A DNA stretch of 64,000 nt from assembly GCA_033002965.1 (NCBI GenBank), contig JAURVB010010433.1, positions 1 through 64,000 on the forward strand, read 5' to 3'. Position 1 is the stretch's first letter; each line of letters opens with the position of its first letter. The notes below the pieces were generated by a model. It was not told the DNA's origin. It did not search any database and worked only from the letters and a program-made list of their open reading frames with translations. A program made the translations under genes and the position numbers. This DNA comes from Piper betle. Lineage: Eukaryota > Streptophyta > Magnoliopsida > Piperales > Piperaceae. Of the stretch, positions 47,103-58,960 are shown piece by piece.

Positions 47103-48841
47103 TACATTAATAAGCAAGGTATTCTGAGGATGGTGGGTGAGATAAGAATTTAATATAAAAACAAGTGTACTAAGTCGTGCTCAAGTAATTATATAATAAT
47201 AACTAAAGTATCCATCCCACAGAGAACGTTCATCACTTAATTAAAATTATTAAATTAAACTATCTAAAGCAAGGAAATAATAAATTTATAAATTTTTATC
47301 TAACTAAATTCTAATCTAAAATAAAGTCTAAAGTAAGAATAAAAAGAAAAGAAGAGTATAATCTAAAGTTAGGATTTTTTTTAATATGTAAATAATATAC
47401 TAAATATTTAATTTCACTTAAACCAATTATTGTTAAGACATTTATATAGAAGAAATTTAATTAATATTTTTTGCGAGACGATGAGAATTCTATTATTTTA
47501 TTATCCTTATTTGGGTCTAATTAATTATTTTTAAGTTAATCAACTTCAAAAATCTATACTTGGGTCTATTCTTTATTAACTTTAATTAAGACGCATTAAA
47601 CTCTAGGAATTCTTTACAATTAAACCTTCATACTTACACTAACGTTTAAATAGACCACATAAATATCCAACGACTCATACATAGGCTAATCACATTTAAT
47701 TTATAAATATGTTTTATATATAGATCACTACAAAAAGAGCAAAATTAATTTATCATTCAATTTATTATTTAGCATAACTTCTCTTTTTGAAACCTCACTA
47801 TATTTCAACAATTAATCAAATACAAATAAATAAAATCATTAAACAAAATAAAATATATCTCTCATGAAAAAATAAAAAAAAAATTCAACTAAAATAAAAA
47901 TATTAAGTCATTGGTTTAAGATCTATCTACTCTCTATTATAAACTAATCTACTCCATAACATAAAAAAATAAAACCATAAAAATTGTATTTAAAAGATTC
48001 ATAAAAATAATACAAAAAATCCAAAAAAGAAAGATATTAAATCTATAGTAAATATAACCAGATATTAAATTTTTATTTCTTTTATACTCAATTCACATAT
48101 TTTAAAAATATTTTATTCATAATATTTATTTTATTAACATAAATACCTTTAATTTAATTTTAATTTTTTAAACATATTTTTGAGCTTTATATAATAAATA
48201 ATATTTTATTTTTAAAAAAATATTCATAATAAAAATATATTGGTTAAATAAATATTTTAATTTTTAATAAAATATGGTAATTTCAAACTAAAATTTTAAA
48301 TATCTAATTTTTTTTATTTTGAATGGCCTAAAATTTAATTTTTTAATTATCCAAAATTCAATAAATATATATATATATATATTAATTCATTAATAATATA
48401 ATTTCGTATTCTATTTAATATTTATCAGTTTAATTTTTATTTTTATATATAAAATTTGTAAAAATTATAAGTTATATCTATTAAATATTTTGGTATTAAT
48501 AAAAATAAAATTAGTGAGTATTTTTTTATTATATGGAAAAATGATAGAATTTAGTGATATAAAAAATTTAAAAATAGTTATGTTTGATATAATTTTGTAA
48601 ATTTAATTATTTTGAGGAAAAACTTTAAAATATAGACATTTATAAATTTTTCTTAAAAAAATAATAAATACAAAAAACAAATGTCGACCCTCTCCCCAAA
48701 CCCGCCTCCCCTTCGCCGGACCAGATCTTCCCATCCACCGCGAAGAAGGCGCAACCTCTCCGTCCACCGGCCGACGAGATCTTCGCGCAGGCAAGCTCAA
48801 CCCCCTCCTTTCCCGTACCTCCCTTTCCCATACTAGCGGTT

Positions 48842-48916
48842 AATCGCCGACTTATATCGGTATTGGGGGTGGATTTCGTGTCGTCTACCCGCCGACACTG
48901 AGAAGTCGGCGATTAG
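48842..48916. other. Inverted repeat upstream of SYP32
   Basis: The 13-base arms taatcgccgactt (48842–48854) and aagtcggcgatta (48904–48916) are perfect reverse complements separated by 49 bases. They lie between the GC-rich putative leader and the coding exon. Confidence 0.7.
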
Positions 48917-49335
48917 TCGCCGGCTTATCTGCAAACCATGGGAATCTCTATAATACTAGATGTACGCAATGACCCTGATTATTGAATAGTGGTGATCTGC
49001 GACGAATTTAGAGATTTTGTGCAGTAGATTTTTCGCAGATTGGGGTGTGGAAGGTCCATATAGCTTTGGAGAGGTTGATATTCGTGTTTACGTTGTCTGA
49101 TTATAGGGGTGGAAATGCTTCGTCTTGAACTTTTAGGGATAATTTTTTTTTTTTAAATTTTGCAGATTTCTATAAGCTGCTAATTGGTCTATGAAATGTT
49201 TGCTGATTTTGCAGATTGTTTTTTTGTGTTTGGTTTATTGACACGAATTAGTGAAAAGTGGTCTGGAACGAAATTCGGATAGCTTTCAATTTTGTGCGGT
49301 ACATTTTCATAGATTGGTGATTGGAAGGCTTGAAA

Positions 49336-52087
49336 ATGTCTGCCAAAATTCACAATCGTCCTACAGAGATCGCACTCATGAGTTTCACACTGTTGTCGAA
49401 AAGCGAAGAAGTCGCTTTCCTCAGCTCCTAGTGCTCCTAGTAGTAGTTCTAAGCCCGAGGGACCGCGTTCCACCGTATCGAACCAATTGGAGTTTAACAA
49501 GAGAGCTTCGAAGATTGGGCTTGGAATTCACCAAACCTCACAAAAGCTTGCAAAACTTGCAAAATGTGAGTAAATTTACATTGCACAATTTCTTTTTCTT
49601 TAGATGGTAATGCTTGGTTGTCTTTTAGAGTGAATGCTATTACTATCATATCTCCCTTTCATTTAAAATGGGATTGTGCCACTAAAATGTTTCTTAAGTT
49701 TTTACTTTCTATGTCTAAGTTTACTTTTCCAATTGTAATTTTGGCTTCTCATTTTGGCAATTAATTATATTATTCTATACGGACTCAATTGTTTTTAAAG
49801 GAATATAAACTTCACGAGTTTTTTAGTGGACATGAATCATGCTTTCCATGTTCAAAATGAAGCATGGATCTTTTTTAGTTTGTGCCGTTCAGATGAAAAT
49901 GATTTTTTTCACGTAAAATTAAAGTGTCATCTTTATGAACGTGGAATTGGATTCATGATTATTTAGTTGGGTTTACTTTTATGGTATTTCATGGCATTTT
50001 TTTCTTATTATGATACAGTATCTTCTGTAATCACATCTATAATTAGCGGACTAGATGTGGTATATGCTACCTCGTTATTTTGTGATTGGCTGTTTAAACT
50101 TCTAACAATTGTATGCCGTACTTCTATTTTTGAAATATAAAGCTTTAAGTACTCTTTCTCAGAGGCAAATGTTATGGCTTGGGAAGGCTTGAATCAAGTT
50201 GTGTGTTTATTTATTATTGAGCATCTCTTCCAAGTCATGTTTTAAGCTTATAAGTTTATTTTTTAGGAGTTAATGTTTGAATGTTTACTTAGTCTACTGA
50301 AAAATCTTTGAAGAGTCAAAGTGTGTAAGGTTTATGCTTCTGCCAAATATGATTATCATTTGTGGTTGCTAGGTTATTTTTCTGATTAACTGCATGAACA
50401 AGTTGCGCATAATACTATACGGGAAACATTGGCTTACAAAAATATAAGGAAATGCTAATTGTGACATTTGTTCATTTGAGCTGATACTTCTTGCTTACAA
50501 TTTAGGAAGATTAGTCATTCTTATCATTCAAGAGGTGTGGCAGGACTGTTGTTTTATGATAGTCTTCAGCTGTAGCTGACAATGGCAGAGAAGTTTGTTT
50601 TATACAGTTTAAGCCAAATTTATATTGTTGCTTTGTTGGGTTTTAATGGGTCTAGCCAAAAGCATGATTTTGTGGTGATGTCATGAACTATTGTTTCTAG
50701 TTGCTTTCTTCTTGTCAACAAGCGGGATTGATGTTATGTGAAGGATATTTTTTTAAAAAAATGCTTGGACATTGTTATATTGTAAGATGCCAATGGTGAG
50801 TTATTTTTCCACCAATTTATAGTGGCGAAAAGGACATCAGTTTTTGATGATCCAACTGTGGAGATACAAGAGCTGACAGCAGTAATCAAGCAGGACATTA
50901 CTGCATTGAATGCAGCAGTTGTAGACCTTCAACTTCTTTGTGACTCCCAGAATGGTGGGGGCACATCTCAGCTGATACCACTAGTCACTCGACTACAGTT
51001 GTTGACAATTTAAAAAATCGGTTGATGAGTGCTACTAAAGAGTTCAAAGAAGTTTTAACAATGCGAACGGAGGTGGGATATGTTTTTGTATTGTTTGTGT
51101 ACATGTTTGAAGTTGCAGCAGTATAAGTACATCTTTTTTCTAATTTTTATTTTGTATGTTTGGCAGAACTTGAAGGTTCACGAGAATAGAAGGCAGTTAT
51201 TCTCCTCTACTACCTCAAATGATGCGGCCAATCCTTTTATACGACAACGCCCTTTAGCTGCAAGACCTTCCTCTAGTACATCAACTGCTGCTCCTCCAGC
51301 ATGGGCCAGTAGTTCAGCATCTTCATCTCAGTTGTTTCCGAGGTAAGTTTTTCAGCCAGATGTCTGACGAGGGAAAAATTAGATGAAGATTTAACATAAT
51401 TATCATCAGGCACCTTCCTAAAATCGTTGGAGTCTTTATTATAAACTTTTGCTTGTGTTGGGTTAAAAAACTTTTGCTTGAAAAACATTACCTACCTTTC
51501 ATTCCAACGCTCACAACAAACATTTTATCTTGCTTCTATAAGGCGGCATGGCAAATGAAATATTTATACAGATTCATTACCTTTTCTGAATAGAATCTAA
51601 GGCTTGAGAAAGAACGTTCCCTTGACATCTTCTTCATCAGGAAACATATGAATGGTGAATCATCATCACAACCGTTACTACATCAACAGCAGCAACAAGA
51701 GCAACAGATGGTACCAGTACAGGATAGTTACATGCAGAGCAGAGCTGAGGCTCTTCAAAATGTTGAATCGACCATTCATGAGCTTAGTAACATATTCACG
51801 CAATTGGCAACGATGGTTTCTCAACAAGGAGAACTGGCCATCAGGTACTTACATTGTTTTGGTTTTGGATACATAATTTTGCCTTTTTAAGCATATAATG
51901 ACATTTGATGAGGGGAAACCGTGGCAGAATTGACGAAAATATGGATGATACATTGGCAAACGTGGAAGGTGCACAAGGAGCACTTCTCAAATATCTGAAC
52001 AGTATATCCTCCAACCGGTGGCTGATGATCAAAATTTTCTTTGTTTTAGTTGTGTTCCTCATGATCTTCTTATTTTTTGTGGCTTGA
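49336..52087 (+). CDS. SYP32: Syntaxin SYP31/SYP32-type Golgi Qa-SNARE, frame broken three times
   Basis: Sed5-type Qa-SNARE for ER–Golgi and intra-Golgi fusion. Exons 49336–49565, 50823–51072, 51167–51342, 51641–51844 and 51928–52087, all GT–AG. Features in order: QSSYRDR N-peptide; the Habc region (SQKLAKLAKLAKRTSVFDDP, then VIKQDITALNAAVVDLQ); NPFIRQRPLA; a Gln-rich linker; the Qa-SNARE helix (AEALQNVESTIHELSNIFTQ to NVEGAQ) with the zero-layer Gln in SQQGEL; and a C-terminal anchor (WLMIKIFFVLVVFLMIFLFF). Three single-base losses shift the frame, at A-runs 49345–49348 and 49399–49402 and the G-run 50957–50961. Restoring one base at each gives 1,023 bases, 340 residues; Arabidopsis SYP32 has 347. 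All three sit in homopolymers, so I favour sequencing error over a pseudogene. Confidence 0.9.
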
Positions 52088-53118
52088 TTGGTAATTAATA
52101 GTTGCTGCTGTTGTTGCTCACCTTTCCTTCTCTCGTCTCAAAATATGCTATTTGTTTCTATTTTTTTCTCAATTTTACCTCGCCAGTGAAAGAGAAATAC
52201 AACTGAATCCATTTGAACTGTTATGTATAAATCAATATGAACAAGCCAACTACAAGAATATATTTTTCTGAAGTAAAAACTCGGTGAACAGTGTTTCTTT
52301 GTTTTTGTTTATTGGAAGTTGACCTTTGTCTGCTCACAAATTCTGGATGGATAGATGGTTTCGGTGGAAGAATGTTTCAATTTTTTTCTGGCAGGATAAT
52401 TTGCAGCAGAGGTGAACTTTGGTTATTTTGAGAACAGAAGGAAAGTTGGCGCCAGGAATTTTACATGAACCAGCTATTTCAGAGCAAATTTTATGATTCA
52501 TAGAAAGAGTGGGCTATTCTTCAAAATCAAATCAAAGAAAGATTTATGACCTGAAAATGAAGAGGCCACATCTTTTTTGAGCAGACAATTACGGCCTTTC
52601 TGCTTACTTGCCACAGTGAAAAATAGGGAAGTCGTCCTCTTGAAGGAAGAGCCATTAGCTAGAATGCTAGCCGATTGTTAGGATGATATCTTTTTGTTGC
52701 AATTTTTAATACCCAATGCTTACATTCTATGCACATCCTTGGTGTGGGCATCAGTTTCGCCAAGCATCTACATAGCATCTTCTTTGCATTTATGTTTTTA
52801 GGTAAAAAAATAGATGGCCAGACTCCGGAACAGATGCGGGAGGATATGTATATATGTATTGAGGACAACCAAAGCCAGCCTCGTTATTTTTATGCAGCAA
52901 CGTCGTCATGCATACCCCGGCTGGGCTTGGGTTCGTCGTAATGATTTTTAATCCAGATCGACTGCTTCTACATACGTGAACAAAAATCTAGAATCCAACA
53001 TAGTAATTTTCAAGTGGCATGAAATCCTTCACATACGCTTTGTAGTAAAAGCATGCAGGTGGCTACTCAATGAGCTTTCCTAATTCCTATCATGACGAGG
53101 TTAATTCAACACCACTCT
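52088..53118. other. Region between convergent SYP32 and PPR genes
   Basis: The first few hundred bases are probably SYP32 3' UTR and the last few hundred PPR 3' UTR on the other strand. No further gene is seen. Confidence 0.6.
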
Positions 53119-55206
53119 TCACCTCCGAAGTATTTGCTTATGTACAAATTCTGCTTCTTTCATTCTTTGAACTGATTCAAGGGATAATTTCAAATTTTGC
53201 AGGTCACCCACTGGAAGCTTGCTACCCACCTCAGCAGCTTGATAGAAAAGAGTGAATCCTTCCATAACCTTTCGATGTTTGCATAATCCTCCTACAACTT
53301 TGCGGTAAGTTTCACTATCCAATTGCTGTTTCTTTCCCAAACTGAAAAGTAGAACCTCTCTTGCCCACAGAAATTTCTCTTCAAGGGAAAGATACTCTAC
53401 TACCTTCTTCAATTCTATCAAGTATCCTTTATTATAGAGCAGCCTTAGAATATCGAAAGCTCTATCTTTAAGCTTATTCTTAAATAGGCAAATCACAGTA
53501 TTTGTTGACAAGACCATGTTTTGACGAACTCTCTTCTCTACCATTAGTGTCATAAGATTTGCAGCTTCTTTTCCACAATTATCTTTTCCAAGGCCGTCAA
53601 GTACGGAGTGGAAAGTTGCAGTCGTAAGGTTGTGGCCACACTTCAACGCTTTCTCCAAAGCCGTGTAAGCAAGAGAAGGCTTTTTCTGTTGCAAAAACCC
53701 ATCAATCAAAGATGCATACATTTCCAGACCGGGCACAAATCCCCTCCTAATCATAAGTAGCAAAAGCCTGTATCCATCTACAAATGCGCCTTCATTGCAA
53801 TGCCCCATGATAAGCATCTCAAATGCAGGTGCATCCTGCAATCCCCTCAACATCAACCGCCTAAACACATTCTCTGCCTTCTTCGTCTTCCCCGCCCCAC
53901 ACAAATACTGGAACATTGGATTATAAGCTGCAACCAGAGGAACACTCCCACCACTCCGACACAACACATCCTTCTTCAACAGCTCATCAAACAGCTGCTC
54001 TGCCTTCTCAAACCGCCCCACCCCACACAAGCCCCGAATCAAAATGCTATACGAAGCAGAATCTCGCCTCGCCCGCAGCCTAGGCATTTCCTCGAACACC
54101 TTTAGCGCCTCGTCCACCTCGCCGGCATTACAACGAGCCGTCATCAAAGTGTTGAACGTGCACGTATCCGGCCGAAACCCGCCGTTCCCTTCCAAAACCA
54201 CCTTCACCTTATCGAACTCATTCGCCTCGGAGAGACCTTGGACAAGAGTGTTGTAGGTGATCGCGTTCGGCTTCAATCCCATCGATCCGATCTCATCCAA
54301 AACAGCCAATGCCTCTGCAACCATCCACTTCCCGCAGAGACCTCTAATCAGAGTCGTGAATGTGACGACGTTGGGGCGCAAGTCGCCTCCTTTCCTGCAC
54401 ATACCCTTCACCAGATTGTGCGCGACCCTCACCTTCCCGGCGCGGCAGAGCCCGTCGACGAGGGTGTTGTAGGTGACGAGGTCCGGCGAGCAGCCGAACC
54501 GGGACATTTCCTTGAAGAACCAGAACCCCTCCTCCACCATGGAGCTCACGCAGAAACCCCGGATGAGGATGTTGAAGGTGTAAAGGTCGGGTCTTGAGGC
54601 TCCGACCCCGTCGCACATCTCGCGGTAGAGCTGCCTGGCCATGTGCGTGCGGCCGCGGCGGAGGAGGGCGTCGAGGAGGGAGTTGTAGGAGAGGGCGGTG
54701 GGGCGGACGCCGGCGGACGGCATTTGGCGGAAGAGGGCGACGGCGTCGTCGAGGAAGCCGGCGCGGGCGTAAGCGCGGAGGAGGTTGTTGAAGGGGCGGT
54801 CGGGGAGGGCGGCGGCGGCGGGGGCGGAGAGGAGGAGGTTGCGGGCGGCGTCGAGGCGGCGGGCGGGGAGGAGGCGGCGGGCGGGGAGGAGGCGGCGGAG
54901 GAGGGCCGAGTAGAGGTCGGGGTGGTGGGGGAAGGAGGGGAGGGAGCTCGACGCCCATCGGAAGAAGGCGAGGGAGCGGGTCGGGGAGGGGATGCGGCGG
55001 AGTGTCTCGAGCACGGCGGTCTTGGAGAGGCGGGCGGCAGCGGCGGCGGCGAGGGTGAGGGCGGGGGAGTCGAGGCGGTGGTGAGAGTTGAAGAGGCGAG
55101 AAAGTATGCGGGGTATGTTATTCGTCTTCTTCTCTGGCTTGGGCTCGCCGGTGGTGGTGGTGTTGTGGCAGTCTTGAATAGTAGTAGTAGTAGCAGGCAT
55201 ATCCAT
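53119..55206 (-). CDS. P-class pentatricopeptide repeat protein, organelle-targeted
   Basis: Intronless, 695 residues. About 13 tandem 35-residue PPR units run from roughly residue 134 to 650. Clear ones contain YNSLLDALLRRGR, FNILIRGFC, YNTLVDGLCRAGK, FTTLIRGLC, YNTLVQGL, FNTLMTARCNAGE and YSILIRGLCGVGR. No E or DYW domain follows, so this is a P-class RNA-binding protein for organellar RNA processing or stability. It resembles the At1g02060 group, though I cannot confirm orthology. The N-terminus is Ala/Ser/Arg-rich and lacks early acidic residues after residue 30, compatible with plastid or mitochondrial import. The 5' third is very GC-rich and the 3' end AT-rich. A short tandem 18-base duplication encodes RRLLPARRLLPAR. 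The long open frames on the opposite strand are by-products of the GC bias. Confidence 0.92.
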   Translation of the reverse strand: MDMPATTTTIQDCHNTTTTGEPKPEKKTNNIPRILSRLFNSHHRLDSPALTLAAAAAARLSKTAVLETLRRIPSPTRSLAFFRWASSSLPSFPHHPDLYSALLRRLLPARRLLPARRLDAARNLLLSAPAAAALPDRPFNNLLRAYARAGFLDDAVALFRQMPSAGVRPTALSYNSLLDALLRRGRTHMARQLYREMCDGVGASRPDLYTFNILIRGFCVSSMVEEGFWFFKEMSRFGCSPDLVTYNTLVDGLCRAGKVRVAHNLVKGMCRKGGDLRPNVVTFTTLIRGLCGKWMVAEALAVLDEIGSMGLKPNAITYNTLVQGLSEANEFDKVKVVLEGNGGFRPDTCTFNTLMTARCNAGEVDEALKVFEEMPRLRARRDSASYSILIRGLCGVGRFEKAEQLFDELLKKDVLCRSGGSVPLVAAYNPMFQYLCGAGKTKKAENVFRRLMLRGLQDAPAFEMLIMGHCNEGAFVDGYRLLLLMIRRGFVPGLEMYASLIDGFLQQKKPSLAYTALEKALKCGHNLTTATFHSVLDGLGKDNCGKEAANLMTLMVEKRVRQNMVLSTNTVICLFKNKLKDRAFDILRLLYNKGYLIELKKVVEYLSLEEKFLWAREVLLFSLGKKQQLDSETYRKVVGGLCKHRKVMEGFTLFYQAAEVGSKLPVGDLQNLKLSLESVQRMKEAEFVHKQILRR
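54858..54893 (-). repeat. 18-bp tandem duplication inside the PPR coding region
   Basis: Two adjacent copies of an 18-base G/C unit encode the repeated LLPARR. The duplication is in frame and leaves the protein open. Confidence 0.75.
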
Positions 55207-55450
55207 CCCCCTTACCCCCTGAGTTTAGGCAACAAGTTTTACCCTCACTCAGCTTTTGAAGTCTTTGCACTCTCCTTCTTCTTGGCTCCGAAATTTGGAT
55301 TTCAAATCCACAGTCCAAATAAAAACTCAAGGGATGAATTAAGGGGAAGGACATTATTACAGAGCTGCACCATGTATAATTGGCTTGCACCAATCTAATG
55401 GAAGGGTTCCATCCTTCATCTTTCAAACCTCTTCTAATGTACAGCCCCCA

Positions 55451-56464
55451 TCAAGCTTTTATGCGACCAACAAATGAACCTGCGCATAACGGGAATATGG
55501 GAACAAATTAGGAGAGTAGATATTTGGTTAATTCCCCGGTTAAATGTTTTAAAACACTGTAATGAAGATTCCAAATGCAGAAGATAAGTACTTACAAGCA
55601 GGAAGGCTGGACGAATCAGCAGAAACTGCACAGGGAATTCCCAAGTTGGTTAGTGCTCCTCTGATGATCCCACAAGGATGGTATAGGTACATGCTTGTAG
55701 TTTGTGCATATGGATCAACAATCTGAGCAGACTGTGATGAATTGGTATCTTCAATCAACAATCTGAACAGACTGTGATGAATTGGTATCTTCAAGTGATG
55801 AGTTGACAGACAGATGGGCAAGCCATCTGAAATGACTATCTTGCAACACAAAAGTTCCCTGCAATTAAGCAACAGAGAGAATTTCAATGGCTTCAAATAC
55901 TACAGAGTGACTGCCACAATTATATGTGTTTTAACATACTCAGTGATTTGTCTTCAGGTTATCAATCTGCTTCTTGAACAGCTCTGACCAAAACTCTTTG
56001 CAGATAAACTTAATTGCCTCTAAATGGTCAGTGAATCGAGGCCACTCCTTGGTGTACCTAAATTATTCACAAGCTAGATAAATTGCAAATTTTCCAAAAT
56101 GATTTAGCTGAAAGCAATATATTATTTCTACTCAATGACAACAATCAATACAAGCATATAATGGACATAAGAGAGAACTCAAAGCAATATCATTATGACA
56201 AATATCAAGAAAAGAGTAGAAAGAGTTAAAGATAAGTTTTACTAATTAGTAAATTATAGGAAGAAAGAAAATTGATAAAGAGGAAGCAGGGAAAGGGAAA
56301 GGTCTTTCGGAGAGTTGATCACCGACCTCGTAGCCGATGGCTTCGATCTGTCGGGCAGCCAGGTCGAGCTTGTCCGCAAAGCTGCGGGAGGAGTAGGCCG
56401 ACACCATCTCCCTTATCAAACTGTCAAAGCAACTCTCCGCCACCTCCCATCCCATTTCCCCCAT
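55451..56464 (-). pseudogene. TRAPPC6: TRAPP complex subunit TRAPPC6, disrupted
   Basis: TRAPPC6/Trs33 is a core subunit of the TRAPP tethering complex on Golgi membranes. Exons on the − strand: 56464–56304 (MGEMGWEVAESCFDSLIREM, then ARQIEAIGYEVGDQLSE), 56057–55940 ([16 protein letters not shown], then [11 protein letters not shown]), 55858–55596 (GTFVLQDSHFRWL to YLYHPCGIIRGALTNLGIPC) and 55479–55451 (SFVGRIKA, TGA). Lesions: the expected donor after exon 1 reads AG|ACC, not GT; exon 2 ends in an in-frame TGA where the family has Arg, as from CGA to TGA deamination; exon 3 carries a 40-base tandem duplication that shifts the frame. Without the duplication the exons total 531 bases, 176 residues, the normal length. 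Introns are retained, so this is a decaying gene copy rather than a retrocopy. If the assembly is poor here, it could still be a real gene. Confidence 0.78.
55729..55808 (-). repeat. 40-bp tandem duplication in TRAPPC6 exon 3
   Basis: The segment 'gaagataccaattcatcaca' and the 20 bases after it occur twice in tandem on the − strand with a single substitution. Forty is not a multiple of three, so the frame is lost. Confidence 0.85.
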
Positions 56465-58960
56465 CCTGCTGTCTGCTCAACAGCCAAATCATATATCAAC
56501 ATTCATATCAATACCTATATAAACTTTAAACAATAAATATGTAAATCAATAATAGCAACATTCATGTAAACATAAAGTTATATAATAACAAGCGACCACA
56601 ATACATAACTCACTCTATTCCCACTTGCTGGGGCAGCTACTGGGCAGCTAACGGAATAAAAAATGATTTTGCACGATAAAATATAGTTGATCATCCAGCA
56701 AAAAGTCAAGTTTCTATAAGCACATAATTTAAGCAATGGGAAAATGTTTACTTGGACACTACTTCATGAACTGCTAAAACCACTTGGTGCATAGATGAAT
56801 CATGAATGTCATCTCATGGGGACGTACAGATTGAATGAAACAAAAACGAGCCAATTAAACATAAAACAAGGGAACTGAAAATAGTCCCAGAATGCAGGGC
56901 ACATCTTAACAGAAAAGCAGTCACATCCACGGTAGTATAGAGAATTACATCAAATCATCACAATAACCAAATATACACTGAAAAACACAGCAACTGCATC
57001 CATAAATCAACACTTTGGCACCCTTCTTGATTGCTTTCTAACCAATACGAACACATTCCAGACCATTTTTTCTCAAAAATGTTATATAACACAACATCAC
57101 AGACACAATAGCTCTTCGAAAAAGAAAAAAAGAAGATAAGCTGCATCAAAAGTGAAACAATAAATATTGCATAATAATAGCAATTCACAAATATAATACC
57201 CAATCAGCACACCAGCACGTCACGCTTCACATATACAGTAAATAATCAAGCCCAGAACAAAGTAGTCAAAACATACAATAATCATCTGAAATGTTGTAAG
57301 ATAACAAGGACGTGCTGGGAAGAGCGTCTTCAAGCGTATTTGTGTGGCGGACCCGGTCCAACATTTTTTTTAAAAGGCAACCCCCTACCCGGTCCAACAT
57401 TAGACCAACAAGTAAGTGGGGTCCATGTAGGCCCCGTTTCGATTTTCTCTTTGAGTTTGAGTTTAGCATAATAATCCAATATAATAGGACTTATTGAGAT
57501 TCTAGCAAAACTCAATATCTTAAGATAGCTCACAAGCGAAGTAAGGCAATCATACCCATGTTCATACTCAAAATTACTTTTAAGTACTCATTCGATTTTT
57601 TTAGTTAAATTAAATTTGGTGTAAGAAAATATTTGTCTGTTAAATTAGCTTGAGCTTAGTATTAATAAATTTGATATAAACTTCGGCTAAAATCACAGCT
57701 CAAGATCACAGCTCTTGAGTTTTTTTAGTTAATAATTAAAATTATAATTCTTAATCGAGCCCCCTTGTAAAACAAGAAAGTGTTATGTTTAGTGTACAAA
57801 CAAATATTATTTGTGAGTATTTCATTTTATTATAACAAAAAAAGTTGCCGAAAACTCATTTTGTATTTTTCTTCACAGTTTATCTCAATCTATTGCATGG
57901 TTTTATTATTTTATAAATTTACTCCCTCTGTTTTTTGTAAAAAAATAGTTAAAATATTGGGAATACAAATTAATAATCTTCTTCTTCTTTTTTTTTTAAT
58001 TTTTACACATATACCCAAAAGATGTTAGAGACATGAACTTAAAATTAAAATCTATATAATTATAAATGACAAAGTTTTTACGAACAAATATTATTTTATA
58101 CAAACATTTGAAAAAAAATTAAAATCAATCAGAATTATAATATAAATTATATTTAATAAAAAAAAACTACTTGACAATTTATACACAAAATATTTACTAG
58201 TAAAGGAATTAGATGTAAATTTGTAAGAACGTGCTTGATCTCGGCTGCGATCAGTAAAATGATAATGAAGTATTAAATGGATCTTTCAAGTTTCAACAAT
58301 AAAATGACTCTTACCAGGGATCCCCAATAATACATTCTCGTGAGCACAAAGGCAAGTTTTTCTCTTAATATGTGATTTGTCTTCCAATTTTTTTCTAATA
58401 TCCCAAAAACTTATTTGAGATTTGACTAATATCAATTTTATTTTTTTATTTATTTAAATTGACTTTATATTTCTTTCATGTTTGTCATATATATCTTTAC
58501 AAAATCAATCGGCAACTAAAAAAATTAATTTAAGCATATCAAATCATATTAGTTTAAATCTGTCAATTTAAATCATAATACAATCATCTATAAAACTATA
58601 TGTATCTATTAATTCTTGTTCTACACAAACCAATATTAATTCAAGCCATTGCTTAGCGCCGGCTCAAACAAATAACAAAATGACTTTAAAATTAAAATCT
58701 ACCCGTCTATTTAAAATTGCATGACTGTATATTTAAAATTGACATAATTATTTGTATTACTTTTAAACGATTAATATTTGTTCTTGTTTATGTGTTATAT
58801 ATATATATATTTATTAAACAAATATTTTTTCTTCAAAATTTCAAAAGCTTGGAATGGGAGGTCAAGGGCCAGAGACATTATTTATTTTTGTTTAAAGAAG
58901 AAAACGCACATTAATCCAAAAAATAATATAAAAATATAATAAATTATTAACTTCAACCTC
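56465..58960. other. Intergenic DNA between TRAPPC6 and the DRIP-like gene
   Basis: The divergent promoters of the two genes must lie here. Most is AT-rich and gene-free. A 15-base direct repeat (acccggtccaacatt) occurs at 57351 and 57387 in a short less AT-rich patch. No core promoter motif stands out. Confidence 0.55.

Larger units (their letters stand above)
46353..49335. other. AT-rich intergenic DNA and probable SYP32 5' region
   Basis: 46353–46500 is probably the 3' UTR of the RING gene. The rest to about 48650 is extremely AT-rich and gene-free apart from one coding-like scrap (46887–47102). From about 48680 to 48835 the sequence turns GC-rich and pyrimidine-rich, which suggests the promoter or first leader exon of SYP32. 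I cannot place the transcription start or the leader introns. Confidence 0.5.

Noticed and set aside
54344..55398. Long open frames (204 and 251 codons) overlapping the PPR gene
   Set aside because: They are shadows of the GC-rich PPR coding sequence; the PPR frame has real repeats.
56290..56304. Minor (U12-type) intron as an explanation for the odd TRAPPC6 donor
   Set aside because: The sequence after exon 1 does not match the U12 donor consensus and I see no U12 branch-point motif before the acceptor.
57351..57401. 15-base direct repeat as a possible target-site duplication
   Set aside because: Too long for a target duplication and only 21 bases lie between the copies; no element ends visible.
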